The position numbers and the translations under genes are program-made. A DNA stretch of 17,027 nucleotides from Burkholderiaceae bacterium (GTDB taxonomy: Bacteria > Pseudomonadota > Gammaproteobacteria > Burkholderiales > Burkholderiaceae), in contig JAKONL010000375.1 of assembly GCA_022701965.1 (NCBI GenBank), positions 1-17,027 of the forward strand. Direction: 5' to 3'. Shown one piece after another: positions 14,878 to 17,027 of the stretch (its first letter is position 1; the number at the start of each line of letters is the position of its first letter). Below the pieces are notes generated by a model that was not told the origin of the DNA, made no database searches, and worked only from the letters and a program-made list of their open reading frames with translations.

Positions 14878-15894
14878 TTAAGTCGCAGCCGCCCGCCGCA
14901 GCCGGTCGCCGACGCCTTCCCAGTCGGGGCTTCCGGGCGGCGTCTCGATCCAGATCAGGCGCACGTCCTGGGCGTCGAATTCGCGCAGCACGGCGAAGAG
15001 CTGGTGCGCCGCGGCGGCCGCGTCGTCGGGCATGCGCCGCTGAATCACGCGCTGCGAACGGCTGCGCAGCGGACTGCGTGCCCACACCGCGATGTGCGCG
15101 GCCTGCGCGCCGAGGATGTCGAGCGCCGCCTGCAGCGCCTTGGCGTCCATCAGCCGGACCTTGGCCTGCGGCGCGTAGTGCGAGGCCAGCGTGCCGGAGG
15201 CGCGCGGGTCGGGCGCGGCCAGGTCGTGCGGGTTGCGCAACGGCGCTCCGCAGGCCGCCTCGATCTGCGCTCGCGAGATGGCGCCGGGCCGCAGCAGCAC
15301 CGGCACGCCGCGGCTGCAGTCGACGATGGTCGACTCGATGCCGACCTCGCAGGCGCCGCCGTCGATCACCACGACGTCGTCGCCGAACTCGTCTCGCACA
15401 TGCTGCGCGGTCGTCGGGCTGACGCGACCGAAGCGGTTGGCGCTCGGGCCGGCCAGCCCCGACACGCCGAGTTCGGCGCAGGCCTCCAGCAGCGCCTGTG
15501 CGACCGGATGCGCCGGGCAGCGTAGGCCGATGGTGTCCTGCCCGCCGGCCGCGGCACCTGCCACGCCCGGCTGGCGCGTGACGATCAGGGTCAGCGGTCC
15601 GGGCCAGAAGGTCGCAGCCAGCTTCTGCGCGAAGTCGGGCAGCGGCTGCGCGAAGCGCGACAGGGCCTCGGTACCGCGCGCACCGTCGGCAATATGGACG
15701 ATCAGCGGATGGTCGCTCGGCCGGCCCTTGGCGCGGAAGATGCCCGCGACCGCCGCGTCGCTGGCCGCATCGGCGCCCAGGCCATAGACCGTCTCGGTCG
15801 GAAAGGCGACCAGCCCGCCGGCGCGCAGCACCTGAGCGGCCTCGGCGATGGCTGCGGGCGAGCGGCCGTCGTGGATCATGGCGGTGCCGCTCAC
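14878..15894 (-). CDS. L-threonylcarbamoyladenylate synthase, Sua5 type
   Basis: Cytoplasmic enzyme making threonylcarbamoyl-AMP from threonine, bicarbonate and ATP, the first step of t6A modification. Length 338 residues, the long Sua5 form. The YrdC domain (about 12-215) has FPTETVYGLGADA (31-43), KGRPSDHPL (56-64), GPSANRFG (149-156) and ESTIVD (187-192). The linker SGTLASHYAP (233-242) leads to the C-terminal Sua5 domain. The GTG at 15894 overlaps the purK stop (GTGA, 4 bp), so coupling is likely; an in-frame ATG at 15879 (MIHDG) is the alternative. The purK-sua5 order is common in Burkholderiales. Confidence 0.94.
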   Translation of the reverse strand: MSGTAMIHDGRSPAAIAEAAQVLRAGGLVAFPTETVYGLGADAASDAAVAGIFRAKGRPSDHPLIVHIADGARGTEALSRFAQPLPDFAQKLAATFWPGPLTLIVTRQPGVAGAAAGGQDTIGLRCPAHPVAQALLEACAELGVSGLAGPSANRFGRVSPTTAQHVRDEFGDDVVVIDGGACEVGIESTIVDCSRGVPVLLRPGAISRAQIEAACGAPLRNPHDLAAPDPRASGTLASHYAPQAKVRLMDAKALQAALDILGAQAAHIAVWARSPLRSRSQRVIQRRMPDDAAAAAHQLFAVLREFDAQDVRLIWIETPPGSPDWEGVGDRLRRAAAT

Positions 15895-17027
15895 TCCGAC
15901 AGCGGGATCGGCAGGCCGAGCAGCGCCGCCGCGAAGTCCGCCGTGCTGCGCACCGTGCCGATGTCGGCGCCGGTGATGTTGAGGTGGCCCATCTTGCGGC
16001 CGCGCCGTGCCTCGGTCTTGCCGTAGAGATGCAGGTGCGCGCCCGGCAGCGCGAGGATGTCGGCCCAGGGCGGCTCGCTGCCGACGGTGTCTTCGTCATT
16101 CGCGAACCAGAGGTCGCCGAGCAGGTTGAGCATCACGGTCGGACTGTGCTGGCGCGGCAGGCACAGCGGCAAGCCGGCGAGCGTGCGCACCTGGAGCTCG
16201 AACTGGGAGACGTCGCAGCCGTCGAGCGTCCAGTGGCCGCTGTTGTGCGGGCGCGGCGCCATCTCGTTGACGACCATCGCGCCGTCGGCGAGGACGAAGA
16301 ACTCCACGCACAGCACGCCGACGTAGCCGATGCCCTCGGCGATCGAGCGCGTGGCCTCGACGGCGCGGCGCCCCTGCACGCCGGGCACGGCACCCGGATG
16401 CACCTCGGTCACGGCGAGGATGCCGTCGCGGTGCAGGTTGCGCTGCGGCGGGAAGTTGACGATCTGGCCGTCCTGCGCGCGGGCGACGATCACCGAGCAT
16501 TCGTAGTCGAGCGCCATCAGCTTCTCGAGCACGCAGGGCACGCCGCCGGCCGACTCCCAGGCGGCGGCGAGCTCGGCGCGCGTGGCGATGCGCTGCTGGC
16601 CCTTGCCGTCGTAGCCCAGGCGCGCGGTCTTCAGGATGCCGGGCAGCAGGTCGTCGGCCACGGCGTCGAGCTGCGCGGCGGTCTCGATGACGGCATAGGG
16701 CGCGCAGTCGACGCCGCAGCGGGCGAAATGGGCCTTCTCGCGGATGCGGTCCTGGGCGATCGCCACCGCGGCGGCGGCGGGCGAGACGGGGCGCGCGGCG
16801 GCGAGGTGCTCGAGCGACGGCGCGGGCACGTTCTCGAACTCGGTGGTGATCGCATCGGCCAGGCCGGCGAGCCGCGCCAGCGCGTCGACATCGGTATAGC
16901 CGGCCTGCACGTGGTGGTGGCTCACGCGGCCCGCGGGGCTGTCGGCGTCGGGATCGAGCACCGCCGTGAAGTAGCCCATGCGCTGCGCGGCATGCACGAA
17001 CATCCGGCCGAGCTGGCCGCCGCCGAG
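15891..17027 (-). CDS. purK: N5-carboxyaminoimidazole ribonucleotide synthase, 5' end cut by window edge
   Basis: Cytoplasmic ATP-grasp enzyme of purine synthesis, converting AIR, bicarbonate and ATP to N5-CAIR for PurE. The frame is open to the right edge: before the internal ATG at 17003 it reads LGGGQLGR, the conserved PurK N-terminal loop. The true start is therefore outside the window, probably about 10-15 residues upstream. ATP-grasp features include TTEFENVP, LKTARLGYDGKGQ, EKLMALDYECSVIVAR, FPPQRNLHRDGIL and VNEMAPRPHNSGHWT. The end (KMGHLNITG) is typical. Its stop overlaps sua5. purE is expected just beyond the right edge. Confidence 0.96.
   Translation of the reverse strand, partial: LGGGQLGRMFVHAAQRMGYFTAVLDPDADSPAGRVSHHHVQAGYTDVDALARLAGLADAITTEFENVPAPSLEHLAAARPVSPAAAAVAIAQDRIREKAHFARCGVDCAPYAVIETAAQLDAVADDLLPGILKTARLGYDGKGQQRIATRAELAAAWESAGGVPCVLEKLMALDYECSVIVARAQDGQIVNFPPQRNLHRDGILAVTEVHPGAVPGVQGRRAVEATRSIAEGIGYVGVLCVEFFVLADGAMVVNEMAPRPHNSGHWTLDGCDVSQFELQVRTLAGLPLCLPRQHSPTVMLNLLGDLWFANDEDTVGSEPPWADILALPGAHLHLYGKTEARRGRKMGHLNITGADIGTVRSTADFAAALLGLPIPLSE

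Overview
The window is GC-rich, densely packed bacterial DNA with strong third-position GC bias. The proteins (SAF-domain UxaA, Sua5 next to PurK, a tsaB-rimI-UDG-like cluster, SlyX, a CSS-EAL protein, a DUF6152-like Tat protein) look like a member of the Burkholderiales, most likely Comamonadaceae (Variovorax or Xylophilus type). That placement rests on recognised protein style, not on a search. No tRNA, rRNA, CRISPR array, insertion sequence or prophage gene was seen.

Positions 1-6002 (minus strand) hold a seven-gene operon. In transcription order it has two inner-membrane permeases, an ATPase and a periplasmic binding protein of the polar-amino-acid ABC family. These are followed by an LgoD-like Zn dehydrogenase, a compact UxaB-like polyol dehydrogenase and a UxaA-like altronate dehydratase that runs off the left edge. 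The three enzymes fit L-galactonate -> D-tagaturonate -> D-altronate -> 2-keto-3-deoxygluconate. The transporter would bring in the sugar acid, and its binding protein has lost the Asp that normally holds the amino group of an amino acid. A divergent GntR/FCD regulator starts at 6231. It carries a one-base frameshift in this sequence. The 228 bp between it and the operon holds four related operator-like 11-mers.

Positions 6906-8193 (plus) encode a small four-helix membrane protein, a Tat-exported DUF6152-like protein and SlyX. Positions 8277-9815 (plus) encode a CSS-EAL c-di-GMP phosphodiesterase. It converges on pyrF (9924-10748, minus).

Positions 10809-12876 (minus) hold tsaB-rimI-UDG-like, linked by ATGA overlaps. 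They are divergent from dacB (12931-14409, plus) across only 54 bp. In that gap both genes have a GATAAT hexamer exactly 6 nt before the ATG, which suggests leaderless mRNAs. A 100-residue protein of unknown function follows (14444-14746, minus), with an AT-rich upstream region.

The right end is purK-sua5 (minus, GTGA overlap), with purK cut by the window edge. TsaB and Sua5 both serve t6A tRNA modification. Most of the window is housekeeping. The novelty lies in the sugar-acid operon, its transporter and its damaged regulator.
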